The notes: generated by a model not told the origin, from the letters alone. A stretch of DNA of 64,000 bases from Apodospora peruviana (GCA_033439685.1 JAUEDM010000001.1:7130001-7194000); one strand, 5' to 3'. Positions 1-11,233 are shown, counted from the stretch's first letter. Numbers and translations are program-made.

Positions 1-374
1 CCAAGCTTGGAGCTTGGCTGCTTGCGATATCGATGGCTGTGGCCTAGCGGCTAGCGCCGAGGTTCCCTCTCGGTAAGTTCTTACACTTGATGCTGCACAT
101 GCGTATCGCGTATTCCGGCGGTACGCATGCTGAATCTGGACGATTATTAATTCCCCTGGTCGGGACTCGCTCCTGAACCTCACCGAAAACCGACAAAGCT
201 GCTGCTGCAATTACCAGGCTACCAATATCTTAAATTAACCTTGCAAATTCCAAATAAAACCCACTATCTCCATCTGGACGAATACTCAATGATGTGTAAG
301 CACCTATCCAATAGAATCGAAACAAACCCGAGTTATAATATCATAAACCGAAACAAAACAAGACAACAAAACCT
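1..374. other. Gene-free left edge
   Basis: No supported gene. It begins with a 10-bp perfect palindrome around a HindIII-type hexamer and becomes AT-rich after about 200. It lies downstream of the large minus-strand gene and probably holds that gene's 3' UTR and terminator, although no terminator signal is clear. Confidence 0.5.
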
Positions 375-865
375 TCAAATCTGAAATCTCCCAACCACTC
401 GGTCCCCCCTGAATGCACCACCACGCCAGTCGAACCAACCTCCATCAGCCACAAGTGTCTCTATTGTATCCCGACACCAATCCCTCACCCTCCCGTAGAC
501 AGGCCAGATCAACCCTTCCCATAACCACATCGCAGTCGGGCTTATCCATGCCCATGATGCCCTCATCGCCGGCAGCCCTCGTCTCGCAAACAACTCTCTC
601 CCCAGGCCATTCATCAACCCCTTCATCCGGCCCACCCCCTTTGACAACCAATCCCTAGCTGCTGTCGTGCCCATCCATTCTCGCACTGGTTTCACCATCT
701 TCTCTTCCAACGCGCTCACCCCACGGAAAACCTGTTCCCTGAACCAGTTCCCGAGCACACCAGTCCACGCCTTCACTCCTGGTACAGCACGTAATGAACC
801 CCTTACGGCACCGATCCATCCCTTCACATCTGGTAGTGACATCTTCACGTCCCTCCACCACGTCT

Positions 866-3800
866 TCACCACACCCACCACGCCCAAACCGCCTCAACCA
901 ACCGCCAACCCGCCCGACTCACCCAATGCCCCAGCCTCTCCCACTCCAGCATCATCCCAGCGAAGCTGATACCCCTAGCATATCTCCACAAGAGCCAGTA
1001 CGTCGGCGCGTAGACGAGCCTAAAGTCCACCTCGACAGGCGACCACTTAGGATACGGCTCCTCATTATTAATATCCCGCAGGTAAGCGTGCTTCCACACA
1101 GTATTGTCGCCCGTCCAGATCCGGCGCTCTTCGACGGCAGACAGAAATACCAAGGCCGTAAAGGCCACACCTAACGAAACCACCGAGCCTAACAGCGCCG
1201 GCGGCGACGGCGGCTGTGGTGGTAGTTTCGGTTTCTTTTTCGGTACCACGGCCGATGATTTTGAGCGCTGCTGTGACAACGACTTGATCTTTCCCTCCTT
1301 CTTCAACGCCAACCGTAACTGTTCCGGCATTTCTGTGGGATATATGAAGGAGTCGTCGCTATCTTCATCCATAACAGATACTGGTGGTAGTTGTCGCTGC
1401 TGGGATGATGATGACTTTTTCTTATCCTTTTCCTTCTTTGACTCAGACGACGATGAGGGCACTGCTGCCTCTGCGTCAAATAGAATGTCGCCGTCACCGT
1501 CATCCCAAGCTTTCTGCTCTCCCCTTCCGGCCGACGTTGGCAAAAAGGCAAATAAAGGTGAAGGACCTGACCCGGGCCGCGCAGACGCTGCCGGAATGTT
1601 GAGCTTAAGGCCCTGGCCCTGCTGCTGCTGCTTGACTCTTCGGTCTCGCCACCGACCTCTAAAATCTTCCAGTAGCTGGTCGAGGTAGTATCGCAGGGTC
1701 CGCCAGAGGTAAAGCGGCACCCCGAGGCACATGGTCACGAGAAATAGGCCCGTCCTGTAGACGTTGACGGGCTGGATCAAGATGAGTAGCACAACCCATG
1801 TAAGAGAGGTGAGGAGTTGGCAAACAAAAGGCCAGCTGAACAACGTCAACGGCGTGATGACAACGTGTCCGTGTCCGTGGCCACTGTGGTGGTGGTGGTG
1901 GTGATGCCTGCTGCTGCTGCTGCTGCTGGTGCTTGCGCCGGGGGGGCCGCGCAAACGGCTGTCAAACCTCCCCTCCAAAAAATGAGCCTTCGCTCGTGGG
2001 AAAGGAAGTGCTCTAGCCTCATAAACAGCAGGAGTACCAGCAGCCATAGCACGAAGTTCTGAGGAAGGGATGTCGCCTGGGTTCATGAAGCGTGGATCTT
2101 TGGGGGCAGAAACCGTTGTCCCTGGAGCTGGGGGCTGAGGCAGCGTTGTCCCTCCTGGTGGAGTTGGGTGAATATCGAGGCTGTACTCATCCCAGGGTTG
2201 CTCTTGGGGGGGAAGAGGAACATTATTACCTCGAGCTGCTACTGGAGGAACTTCACCTCTCACCAAACGAGGAATGCTGCCGGTCTTGGTCACCAGTCTT
2301 CCCAACCTGTCGCGCATGGTGGTGCGGCGAGCGAAGAGCATGACGCGATGGAGTAGGCTCTTCATCAAAGGCGGCTGCTCGACTACCCCCTCTTGCTGTG
2401 GTGGCTGGTGCTCGCCGGTAGAACAGCAGATCCCCCCGGCTTCTTTATTGGCAGCCTTGTAGACGTTGGGCAAAAAGTACCGCAGCAGCGCGCAAAAGCA
2501 CGCTTCCTCGTCGCGCTGGTCGGCAAGATGCCGCAGCTCCAGACCCAACACGGCCTGCGTGACGCTTCTCTCGGTGTCGCGGCGGATCCCGTCCTTCTCG
2601 ATGTTCACCGAGTGACTGAGCTGCGACCTGTTGGCCACCAACCGGTCCAGTCTGTCCTGGTAGAGCTGGTACTCCTTCTTCGACAACCGCTCCTTGTCCG
2701 TTAGAGCCTGCACCTGCTTTTCGACCTCGGCGCACGTGGCTGCGTCCTCCTCAGTCTTGATGGCCTGCTCCAACTCGGCCTTTTGTCTAGCGAGCTCCGC
2801 CGCCCTGGCGTTGAAGAGCGCTTGCATCTCGGCGTCGAACTGGGCGTGCGCCTCATCCTGGCGCTCGATTCCGCGCCCCAGCGCGAGCAGATGGCGCTGC
2901 ACGTCGTCTTCCTCATCCATCTTTATCTTCTGTACCTCGCGAATCAGCCGCTCGACGTCGGCAGTACCAAGAAGATGGCCTTTCGGGGTGCCAACGAGCG
3001 GGATGGTCATCTGCTCCGTCGAGATGCTCTCCACGAACGCCTTGATAAGCTCCAAGAGCCTCCTTGCCTGCACGTCGTTCAGGGGCGCTCCCGGCGGGTT
3101 CTGGGCTATCACGGCCTCGCAGTGCTGGAGCTTGCGGAGATACTCCTGCTCTTGCCGCTCGAAGCCTTCAATCTTGGCACGCAGGGCCTTGAACAGGTCG
3201 TCATCGGTGTTTTTATCAGTCTTGTCGTTGTTGTCGGCGGCGATCAGTTTCCTGATCTCGTCCTCGTACTTCTTGGTGGTGGTCTTCAGTTCTTCGATCT
3301 CCTTTTCATCCTCGAGCGCTCTCTTTGAACGCTCCTCAAGGTCGCGTTTCAACTTGGCGATGAGCTCTTTGACTATGGGCGAACCGCGCTCGTCCTCCTT
3401 GATCGAACCGAGCAGACTGGCCGTGTTCTTTAGCGATTGCCGCATTGATGTCGGCTCCTGGCGCTTCTCGAAGCTCTTGATGAGGGGCTTTATCGAGTCT
3501 CTGACGCCCTCGAGCGTCACAGACCCGCCAATGGTTCGCCTTCTGAGGTCGAGCGCTTCCAGTCCTCCGCCTATGGTCGAAGCGCGTTTGAGATTTTGAA
3601 ATGAAAAGCGCATCGATTCGCGCCGTCTGAGATGCTCTGCTTTCGCGGTGACGTTGGTCTTTTCGTTGTAGTCCGCCTTGCTTTTCTCTAGCTGGTCCAG
3701 TTTGTGATCAAGGTCCTGCCCGGTAGCGTCGAGATCGTCCAGCATGGTCTGGAGGAGCTCGCGGAGGGTGCGAAGCTCGCCCTCGATGTAGGACCTGCCC

Positions 3801-5770
3801 AACGTCACCTCGTGGCGATATTCAACCAGCGCCTTTAGGTTGGCTTCGAGCTTCGATTGCAAGTCGGCCGTGTCGACTGGTGCCTCGCTGCTCCCACGCT
3901 TGACTTGTCCCTTGACCATGGCTCGGAGGTGACCGATGATTCCTTGGGTCTCGCTGATCTCCCTCGTCAACTTTGTTTCCTTATCCTTGATACTGTCGAC
4001 CAGTCCGATGGCCTTTTTCAGCAGAGTCGGGCCAACATCCGAGATCCTCTCCCCAAGAGTCTCGAGCATTCCCCGTAGGGTCTGGTTTTCCAATTTGAGC
4101 TGCGTGTTGGCCAGCTCCGAATTTGTCGCCAGCTCCTTCTCCCTTTTCTTGTATTCATCGATCTTGACTAACCACTTCAGCTTCTCAGTCTCGTATGTTT
4201 CACCCAGTTGCTCTCTCTTGTCTTCGAGATCCGCAATCTTGGCCGCTTGCTCGCTGATTATCTTCGACTTGAGCTCGACATACTGTCGATACCTTTCAAT
4301 TTCCTCCGTTTGGCTACCCACCTTGGCCATGGCCTCGTCGAACTCCCACTGAAGCTCATCGCAATTCTCGTTCATCTCCTGCAGGCTATCTTGTGCATCC
4401 GAGATCTCCTCGTCCTTGGCCGAAAGCTGCTCCGCAGTTTCTCGGCGAAACAAATCCAAGGCCTTCCTGTAGCGTTTAACCAGCTCCGTCAACCGATGCC
4501 GTTCGAGATCGGCCTCATCGATGGCAGTCTGGGTCTCCATTTCCTGATTCCTCAGTTGGTTCTGAAGCGTTCCAATAATCGCTTTCATGTCCTCAACATC
4601 CATCTTAGCCACCCTTTCGGCATCCGTCTCAGCAGGCGGCTTGACCGTCTGAAGCGACTTCACTCGCTGCTCCCAGACCCCGGTGAGTCGGTGCTGTTTC
4701 TTGATCGACGCCTCCAGCCCCTCTTGCAACTCGTCGTTCTTGCGCCGGAGCTCCTCCATGTCGGCTTCCAGCTCGTTCTTGTCGGCCCGGAGCTTCTTTA
4801 GCTCTTGCAGATAACTTTCGGTCTCCTCCTTTGCCCGCTTGCTCTCCTCGCCCAACCCTGCCTCACCGCCACCTGCAGCAATCGATTCAACGACCTTGAG
4901 CTTCTCGGTAAGCTTTGCAGCCTTCGACGTCTGCAGCTGCACATCTCTCCTCAAGCTTTTCGTCTCTGCTTTCAGGATCTCCTTCTCCTCTCTCAAGTTC
5001 TCCCTCTCAAGCTCCACAAACTGAATAGCTTTCTCAGTCTCCTGCGCCTGACTCTCTTTCCCCAACAGCCTCTTCCTGTCTTCGCGGATCCGATAATGCG
5101 CAGCAATAAGCGCCTTCAAAGCATGTATCTTCCCGTTCATAGCCTCATCATAGTAATGCTTGAAATGGATCCACGTCTTCGAAAAGTCCCTCCACATCAT
5201 CCACTCCCTTGCCTCCTTAGGATCCTCGGGTATGCTCTCGCCGGGCGACCAAGTCTCGGCAAGCTTCTTGCTCATCTCCCGATCCATAACCCCCTTGGGA
5301 TCAATCTCCTGGAGCATACCGAGCGACGGGATAGGAAACGCAATCTCCCGAATGCTTCTCTCAACCTCTTCGTCCCAGTCCTCATCCTGCGGCTCGTATT
5401 CCTGGTCAGCATTGTAGAACTCGTTGTCGGACTCACCGACGGGCAGGTCCGGGTTGAATAAATACGCGCTGTTGGGGTAGTCCAGGGGCACCGGAGGAGA
5501 TAGAGCCGGGGCGAGGTCTGGGCTCCGTAGTGTGGATAATGGTTCTTTGGCGCGGATGGGACTCCGCATCTGATATCTTCTTTGGGACCGTTGTTGGTCC
5601 CAGGGAAATGTCGGGGTCGTCCTGGCCGAATAGGATTGACCTTCGAAAACTTCCACTCCCGAGCCTGGCGTCAGGAGAGTCTTGTCTCCCGATTTTGATC
5701 TTCCAGTACCTCCTGGGCTGAGAACACCCCCCTGGCGTCTAGTAGAGCGGCCTCCATCGTCGTCCGCCAT
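866..5770 (-). CDS. Giant coiled-coil protein with C-terminal membrane segments, function unknown
   Basis: A single open frame of 1634 codons from an ATG at 5770. I do not recognise the family. Residues 1-110 are Ser/Pro/Thr-rich and disordered. A tryptophan-containing segment (about 190-215) is followed by roughly 1,000 residues dominated by Glu, Lys, Leu, Arg and Gln in heptad-like order, indicating a long coiled coil. Near residues 1280-1295 there is a Ser run followed by seven His. Two hydrophobic stretches lie around 1305-1360, a third at about 1525-1550, and a weaker aromatic one near 1590-1615. This architecture would suit an organelle or nuclear-envelope tether, which is inference only. 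A canonical GTGAGT donor at 922 sits just before the stop, and an open frame rich in Trp and amphipathic segments continues to 375. The true C-terminus may therefore lie beyond 866 (see findings). Confidence 0.85.
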   Translation of the reverse strand: MADDDGGRSTRRQGGVLSPGGTGRSKSGDKTLLTPGSGVEVFEGQSYSARTTPTFPWDQQRSQRRYQMRSPIRAKEPLSTLRSPDLAPALSPPVPLDYPNSAYLFNPDLPVGESDNEFYNADQEYEPQDEDWDEEVERSIREIAFPIPSLGMLQEIDPKGVMDREMSKKLAETWSPGESIPEDPKEAREWMMWRDFSKTWIHFKHYYDEAMNGKIHALKALIAAHYRIREDRKRLLGKESQAQETEKAIQFVELERENLREEKEILKAETKSLRRDVQLQTSKAAKLTEKLKVVESIAAGGGEAGLGEESKRAKEETESYLQELKKLRADKNELEADMEELRRKNDELQEGLEASIKKQHRLTGVWEQRVKSLQTVKPPAETDAERVAKMDVEDMKAIIGTLQNQLRNQEMETQTAIDEADLERHRLTELVKRYRKALDLFRRETAEQLSAKDEEISDAQDSLQEMNENCDELQWEFDEAMAKVGSQTEEIERYRQYVELKSKIISEQAAKIADLEDKREQLGETYETEKLKWLVKIDEYKKREKELATNSELANTQLKLENQTLRGMLETLGERISDVGPTLLKKAIGLVDSIKDKETKLTREISETQGIIGHLRAMVKGQVKRGSSEAPVDTADLQSKLEANLKALVEYRHEVTLGRSYIEGELRTLRELLQTMLDDLDATGQDLDHKLDQLEKSKADYNEKTNVTAKAEHLRRRESMRFSFQNLKRASTIGGGLEALDLRRRTIGGSVTLEGVRDSIKPLIKSFEKRQEPTSMRQSLKNTASLLGSIKEDERGSPIVKELIAKLKRDLEERSKRALEDEKEIEELKTTTKKYEDEIRKLIAADNNDKTDKNTDDDLFKALRAKIEGFERQEQEYLRKLQHCEAVIAQNPPGAPLNDVQARRLLELIKAFVESISTEQMTIPLVGTPKGHLLGTADVERLIREVQKIKMDEEDDVQRHLLALGRGIERQDEAHAQFDAEMQALFNARAAELARQKAELEQAIKTEEDAATCAEVEKQVQALTDKERLSKKEYQLYQDRLDRLVANRSQLSHSVNIEKDGIRRDTERSVTQAVLGLELRHLADQRDEEACFCALLRYFLPNVYKAANKEAGGICCSTGEHQPPQQEGVVEQPPLMKSLLHRVMLFARRTTMRDRLGRLVTKTGSIPRLVRGEVPPVAARGNNVPLPPQEQPWDEYSLDIHPTPPGGTTLPQPPAPGTTVSAPKDPRFMNPGDIPSSELRAMAAGTPAVYEARALPFPRAKAHFLEGRFDSRLRGPPGASTSSSSSSRHHHHHHHSGHGHGHVVITPLTLFSWPFVCQLLTSLTWVVLLILIQPVNVYRTGLFLVTMCLGVPLYLWRTLRYYLDQLLEDFRGRWRDRRVKQQQQGQGLKLNIPAASARPGSGPSPLFAFLPTSAGRGEQKAWDDGDGDILFDAEAAVPSSSSESKKEKDKKKSSSSQQRQLPPVSVMDEDSDDSFIYPTEMPEQLRLALKKEGKIKSLSQQRSKSSAVVPKKKPKLPPQPPSPPALLGSVVSLGVAFTALVFLSAVEERRIWTGDNTVWKHAYLRDINNEEPYPKWSPVEVDFRLVYAPTYWLLWRYARGISFAGMMLEWERLGHWVSRAGWRLVEAVWAWWVW

Positions 5771-6395
5771 GGTTGCGCGTGCTGCTCGGAGTTGAGGCGA
5801 ATGTAACGGGTTTATCCAGAAGATCGTGAGATCGATAAAGTCACTTTGCGTATTTGGGCGACAGAGCAGATCGCAAGCCAGGTAGCCAAACTTCTTGAAG
5901 GGACCTTATGTGTGGACGAGGACGTGCATGATAATTGTCGAGTCCTATGATTCAAAGTAAGCTCGTCAACTGAAAGAAACACACATGACCGGTCAATTCG
6001 CCAGATAGGGTTGGGTGTGTAACCGTTCCATGAACAAAGGCTTGTATTTCGTTCAATTGCCGCTTCCGGGACTAAAACCTGACAACATACCAGGACGTTT
6101 TCGGATGGGAGCTTCGAAGATTCTCCTCGAACAAAGAAAACCCCCCATGTCCGCCCATCTCTAACCGTCGAGATAGCCCAACTGACTAAACCGCCGAATA
6201 AAGGGGCATAAGGATTTGCTTCGCGACATCAACAATGCTGCGAAATACCCCTCTAAGATCTTGCAAGATATCACATCCCTCCTGAGAATAAAGGGTGAGA
6301 ATATCTTGACTAATTGGTCCATCATGCTGGTAGCTTGTCCAGGTACACTTGTCACAGGGGTACATGACAACCACTCCAAAGCTCGAAGGCTGAAA
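5771..6395. other. Intergenic between the coiled-coil gene and NSE4
   Basis: Both neighbours are on the minus strand, so this holds the promoter and 5' leader of the coiled-coil gene and the 3' end of NSE4. I see no supported coding region. The short open frames here lack coding character. Confidence 0.5.
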
Positions 6396-7796
6396 TTAGC
6401 TGTACCAGCCTCTTGCACCCGGCCCTTGCTGCTCGTCCTCTTCTCGGTGGGGAATCATCGGCTCTTTAATATCAAACGTTTCGATGATGTCTTGCCATAT
6501 CTCCATGTCAATCGACATAATAGCTTGGTGTCTCATCGCCCCATGACGAGGATTCGAGCCATCTGCGGATGTATCCTTTATAATAGGCTCTGCTGGCATG
6601 TCAGTGGTGAATCAACTCGCTGTTAACCGGCATTACGTACCAAGAGCTGGCAGATCGTTTTCGTCGAAAGCGAGCTTAACGCTTCCCTCACGAATCAAGA
6701 AACTGACATAAAACATATTCTCCACTGTCTGCCCGAATGATCTCGGGTTCACCACAAACTTTAACAAGTCTATTCCTCCCGTAGATCTTAACGCGTACTG
6801 GTCCATGAGTTCTTGCTGCTTCTCGTCGGTGTAGTCGTCCCCGAGTTTGTCCACGCCGTCTTCAACAGCATCTTGTGCCTCGGTCTGCGCTATCACTAGC
6901 CGCTCGTGGATCTTCCTGCAGATGGCGGGTAGATCGTTTTTGTCCGACTTTTTCAGGTCCTGAGCACGTAGCTCCTGGGGTCTGACCTCTTTCAGGCTGT
7001 TGACCTTGAAAGGTGCCGACCTCTTGGCGACTCTCCGGACTTTCTTCTCGATCGACAACGGTCCTAGTAGAAAGCCGGGTAGAGCGGGCCGTCGAACGCT
7101 CGGTATAGAAGCAAAGCGACCAAGATGTGCCCAGTTCATCATATCACCCTCGTCTCCCACTTCTTCCTCATCGTCACTACCGAGAGCAGCGCGGTTTACC
7201 GGCTGGCGGCGTCTCCGCTGTGTGCTTGAAAGCTCCTCTGCTTCGTCGTCGTCGATACCGCCGCCGTGGCGCATGAAAGTAATGCATTTCGAGACAAACT
7301 CGTCAACATCGATGCCATTGCCAACACTTCCTGAAGTAAGGCGCTGTACGCGGCGAGCAGATAAGTCTGCCGCAATAACTAGACCGCGTGAATCGATGGC
7401 AGCCTCGGTGGTCTGCTTCACGTTCTTGATGATACGATCGGACTGGTGGAGATAGTCCAAGAGCGCCTTTGGATCGGACTGCATGAACTGGTCGGGGTTC
7501 ACTCGCATCTGGTTCTGCATATCACGCAGGTCACGCTGGATAGCACGGCGCTGCTGCATGGGCTGGTCCGGGTCATATTCATCTAGATCGGCCTGCTCGG
7601 CGCCGTTTGCTGGGGACGGCTCTCGGGTGCGTCGCCTGCTAGTCGAGGGCTCACCGCCAATATCAGACACACGCTTCCTTGAACTGGTGCCGTTTTTGCT
7701 CCGCACGGCGAGGCGTGTGGGTGTGTCCATCATGGCCGGTGGTGACCGGGGTGACGGCGTCGGGGTCACCTCGCGTGAACTGGCCATGTCGGCCAT
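6396..7796 (-). CDS. nse4: NSE4, kleisin subunit of the SMC5/6 complex
   Basis: Two exons: 6641-7796 and 6396-6592. The 48-bp intron (6593-6640) has a GTACGT donor, a CTGAC branch site and a CAG acceptor, and rejoins the frame in phase 1. Nse4 bridges the Smc5 and Smc6 heads and binds Nse1 and Nse3, supporting DNA repair and replication-fork stability in the nucleus. The N-terminal 60 residues are Ser/Pro/Arg-rich. A helical region follows (QQRRAIQRDLRDMQNQM), then an acidic linker. The C-terminal winged-helix signature runs across the splice: LLKFVVNPRSFGQTVENMF, FLIREGSVKL, then IMSIDMEIWQDIIETF. I start at ATG 7796 (MADMASS), since the upstream extension has no ATG. About 450 residues. The 507-bp divergent promoter is shared with VPS34. 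Confidence 0.9.
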
Positions 7797-8302
7797 TGTA
7801 ACAGATGTGAATGAGAAAGTCGACAGTGGTTGGAGGGTTGTTACAGAAAAACAAGCGCAAGCTAGCACTCCAAAAGAGGTTTTATTTCAGAATACCTCTG
7901 CGTGATTCACAATTGTACGGATTAAGGCTAAGGGATAGCCAAGCAGTCGCGTCAGTTAGGAATGGGAAGACCTGGTGACGCGCCTTGCCAGGGGGTGGGG
8001 AATTACCGGGACGCGCCAGGCACGCTCACTGCTGCTGCCTCTGGAGGCGCCACAAGTCCACGTCTGAGCTACGCCACCGATACGGGTTTGCTGGCTTGCT
8101 GCCCCGCAATAGCGCCCACCTGGCACGTGGGGTGGGGGAAGATGATGCCCTGTAATAAGACAAGGCTCCAGGGTCAGACGAAAGCGCATCTGCAGCGGTC
8201 AGCTGCCAGAGCTGTCCATCGAGGTACACTTCAACTTCACCATCGTCGTCGTCGCTCACTTGAAAAATCCACCAGCCAGCCAGATGTGAGAAGTCGCCCA
8301 AC
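7797..8302. promoter_or_regulatory. Bidirectional promoter NSE4/VPS34 with an ACGCG cluster
   Basis: The 506 bp between the divergent ATGs of NSE4 and VPS34. Three ACGCG cores occur in 68 bp: 7948-7952 (as CGCGT), 7978-7982 and 8011-8015. ACGCG(T) is the MCB element bound by the MBF/Mbp1 G1/S factor in yeasts. Its role here is inferred. No other gene is visible. Confidence 0.5.
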
Positions 8303-11233
8303 ATGGAACCTTTTTCCTTTGCCAGCTCCGAATCTCTTAACTACTCAGTCAGCATTCGCATGTAGGTTCCCACGAATCTGACCCTGGCCCGGTCACGATG
8401 CGAGACGAACTGACACCCCCGCCAGAATTAACCTCGAAGGAGAAGAGGCCCCTCTGCTCTTTTCTACTCTACTCGATCATCCAGAATTACGGCATATCGG
8501 CTCAAACCAAAGGCAAGTCCCATATGTCGTCATGTCCAACTCGAGATCTACCTGACACCTTGAGAACATGCAGCTCCCATTCGGATCTCTACGTAACCGT
8601 TCAAGTATGGGCCGGTTCCAAGCCCTTGACCGTCCCAGTTCAAACGGCCTACAAGTCCTTTCGGTCGGAGCGGAAGTGAGTAAAGCGCAAAACCACTCCG
8701 TTCGAAAGCTTTCTAATGAGGAATTAGGTGGAACGAATGGCTTACTCTTCCCATTACCTATTCGACCTTACCCCAGAACTCCAGACTCGCGATAACGATA
8801 TGGGATCTTTCACCAATCGGGGGGGCCGGTGCTCACGGGCACGCGATTCCATTTGGGGGAACGACTTTTCCGCTCTTCGACAGAGACAACCAAGTCCAGA
8901 AAGGGCGGCAGAAATGTCATGTATACCGGCACCAACAGGCCGATGGTAACGATGACTCCAAGACGCCAGCGGCTATTAGCAAAAAGAAAACCAACTCGAG
9001 GAAAGGCCCCACGGTTGTGGAGGACAAAGACGCCGAGGAGCTTGATCGCATGGAGAAGCTCTTCAAGAAACACGAAATGGGAGAGATACCACGCGTCGAC
9101 TGGCTCGACCAGCTTGTGTTTAGGGGGTTTGAGAAGCGCGGGCTTCAGTCAGCAAGGAGTTCTTTAAAAGCTGTTCATCGTCAGCCGGCTTCACAAGCCA
9201 ATGGCTCGGATCCTTCGCAAGGCGCCAATGAGTCCCACAATGATGGAAACTCTGCCATACCACCAGGGCCATCCAGCTTTATGCTCAATGTTGAGCTGCC
9301 AAGGTTCGACTTTCCTGTCGTCTTTGCCGACCATGAATATCCCCCGCCACCCATATCTTCTCTGCTACAACTTTCAGGGTCGCAGTCAAACATCATCCTA
9401 AAACCACCGCCCGAGGTTCACTTTGGCCCCGGGATCAACGGTATAGGTGATGGTGATGAGGGTCATGGCGGTCGGCTGATCCAAGTATATGATCCCGAAG
9501 TTGGAGCGAGGGACAACCCGGCGGAGAGCAAACATCGAAGACTTGTTCGAAGTCAGCATCGCAATGGTATCTTGGACAAGGACCTAAAGCCAAATGCAAA
9601 GGTCAGGGACGAGCTGAATCTGATCATGTCGTATTCACCGACACATATTCTCCCTCCCGAGGAGAAGGATCTCATTTGGAAGTTCCGTTACCACCTAACA
9701 CGGAATAAGAAAGCCCTGACCAAATTCGTCAAGTCAGTTAACTGGCAGGATCAAGCCGAATCCAAGCAAGCCGTCCAGGTGCTCGGCAAGTGGACCGACA
9801 TTGATGTGGACGATGCGTTGGAGCTGCTGGGGCCAACGTTTGACAATTCTGCAGTGAGAGCCTTTGCCGTGGAGCGGTTACGCAAAGCCGACGACAACGA
9901 GCTGCTTCTGTACCTGCTGCAGCTGGTTCAAGCGTTGAAGTACGAGCATATTTCGCCCGAATCTGGCCACGAGGTAGCCCAAGACTCTTCGTTAGCACGG
10001 TTCCTTATTGCAAGGGCTGTGAATAGCTTCGTCCTTGGCAATAACTTCTGGTGGTATGTCATGGTGGAGTGTGACGACAAAACTCAAGATCAAGCACCGG
10101 AAAACCAAGCCATATACAATAAGATAGCTTATGACTTCATGATGGAGCTCGTCAAGCGCCCGGGTGGGAAAGAGACCCGCAAAACGCTGCTGAGACAGGC
10201 CGAGTGGATTGCCATTCTGTCCAAGATTTCCGGTGAAATCAAGGAATCCAACGAATCCATTGCCAAGAGAACAGATCGGGTGAAACACTTTCTCGCCGAC
10301 CCCAAAAACGAACTCACCATCATTGACCCGCCGCTTCCCTTGCCCCTAGACCCATCCGTGGAGATCATTGGTGTAGCCCCCGAAGACACAATCGTGTTCA
10401 AGTCTTCATTACATCCTATCAAAGTTACCTTCAAGACAACGTCGGGCCGCAAGTACCCCATTCTCTTCAAAACAGGGGACGACCTCCGCCAGGATCAGCT
10501 CGTCATCCAGATCATCACGCTCATGGACAATCTCCTCCAGAAGGAGAACCTTGACCTCAAGCTTTCGCCATACAAAATCCTCGCAACGGGAATCAGCGCC
10601 GGTCTATCCCAGTTTGTGCCTTCAATGAGCTTCCAGGGGATTGCATCCAAGTACCGCAACAACCCGGCACTAGCGTACCTCAAGCAGAACAACCCAGACA
10701 GTCAAGGTCCTCTAGGCCTGCGCAAGGAGACCCTGGACACATTTGTTAAGTCGTGTGCCGGCTACTGCGTCATCACGTACATCCTAGGCGTGGGCGACCG
10801 GCATCTGGATAACCTGCTTCTGGCTCCGGACGGCCACTTCTTCCACGCCGACTTTGGCTACATACTTGGCCGCGATCCGAAACCGTTCGCGCCAGCCATG
10901 AAGCTGTCCAAGGAGATGGTCGACTGCATGGGCGGCTCCGGATCCGAGTACTACCGCCAGTTCAAGCAGTACTGCTTCCTGGCCTACAGCGCGCTGCGCA
11001 AGAACAGCAACCTAATCCTCAATCTCTTTAGTCTCATGGTGGACGCGAACATTCCCGACATCCGGCTCGAGCCGGATAAGGCTGTCCTGAAGGTCAAGGA
11101 GCGCTTCCACCTGGAGCTGAGTGAGGAGGACGCCATTCGGCATCTGGAGAGGATCATGGATGATAATTTGAATGCGCTGGTGCCGGTGGTTATCGATAAA
11201 CTGCATGAGCTTGTGCAAGCCTTTAGGGCGTGA
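8303..11233 (+). CDS. vps34: VPS34, class III phosphatidylinositol 3-kinase
   Basis: Four exons: 8303-8361, 8426-8512, 8574-8675 and 8728-11233, giving about 917 residues. It makes PI3P on endosomal, autophagosomal and vacuolar membranes with Vps15 and Vps30/Atg6. The start is MEPFSFASSESLNYSV. The C2 domain fills roughly residues 1-190 (SDLYVTVQVWAGSKPL, then HAIPFGGTTFPLFD). The PIK helical domain is central. The kinase has GDDLRQDQ (about 666), the catalytic loop GDRHLDN (about 771) and the DFG loop HADFGY (about 790). The C-terminal helix ends in FRA. Introns 1 and 3 have GTAGGT and GTGAGT donors. Intron 2 (8513-8573) is GC-AG with a GCAAGT donor and a CTGAC branch site, and only this reading restores the conserved SNQSSHSDLYV. 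All joins keep frame. It converges on MTC5. Confidence 0.96.

Noticed and set aside
37..110. tRNA-like segment at the left edge: a box-A-like TGGCCTAGCGG and a perfect 5-bp stem around GTTCCCT
   Set aside because: No T arm or box B follows, no acceptor stem pairs, and position 37 would be a C. I treat it as coincidence.
2694..3599. Long plus-strand frames (up to 301 codons) opposite the coiled-coil gene
   Set aside because: They mirror the Leu/Glu/Lys-rich coding strand and give Ser/Leu-rich nonsense, a common shadow of coiled-coil genes.
7797..7868. Upstream 24-residue extension of NSE4
   Set aside because: It starts at GTG, not ATG, and lies in the divergent promoter. ATG 7796 is the first Met codon.
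8398..8425. Start of VPS34 at ATG 8398
   Set aside because: This ATG lies in intron 1. The family-conserved start MEPFSFAS is at 8303 and joins in frame through two introns.
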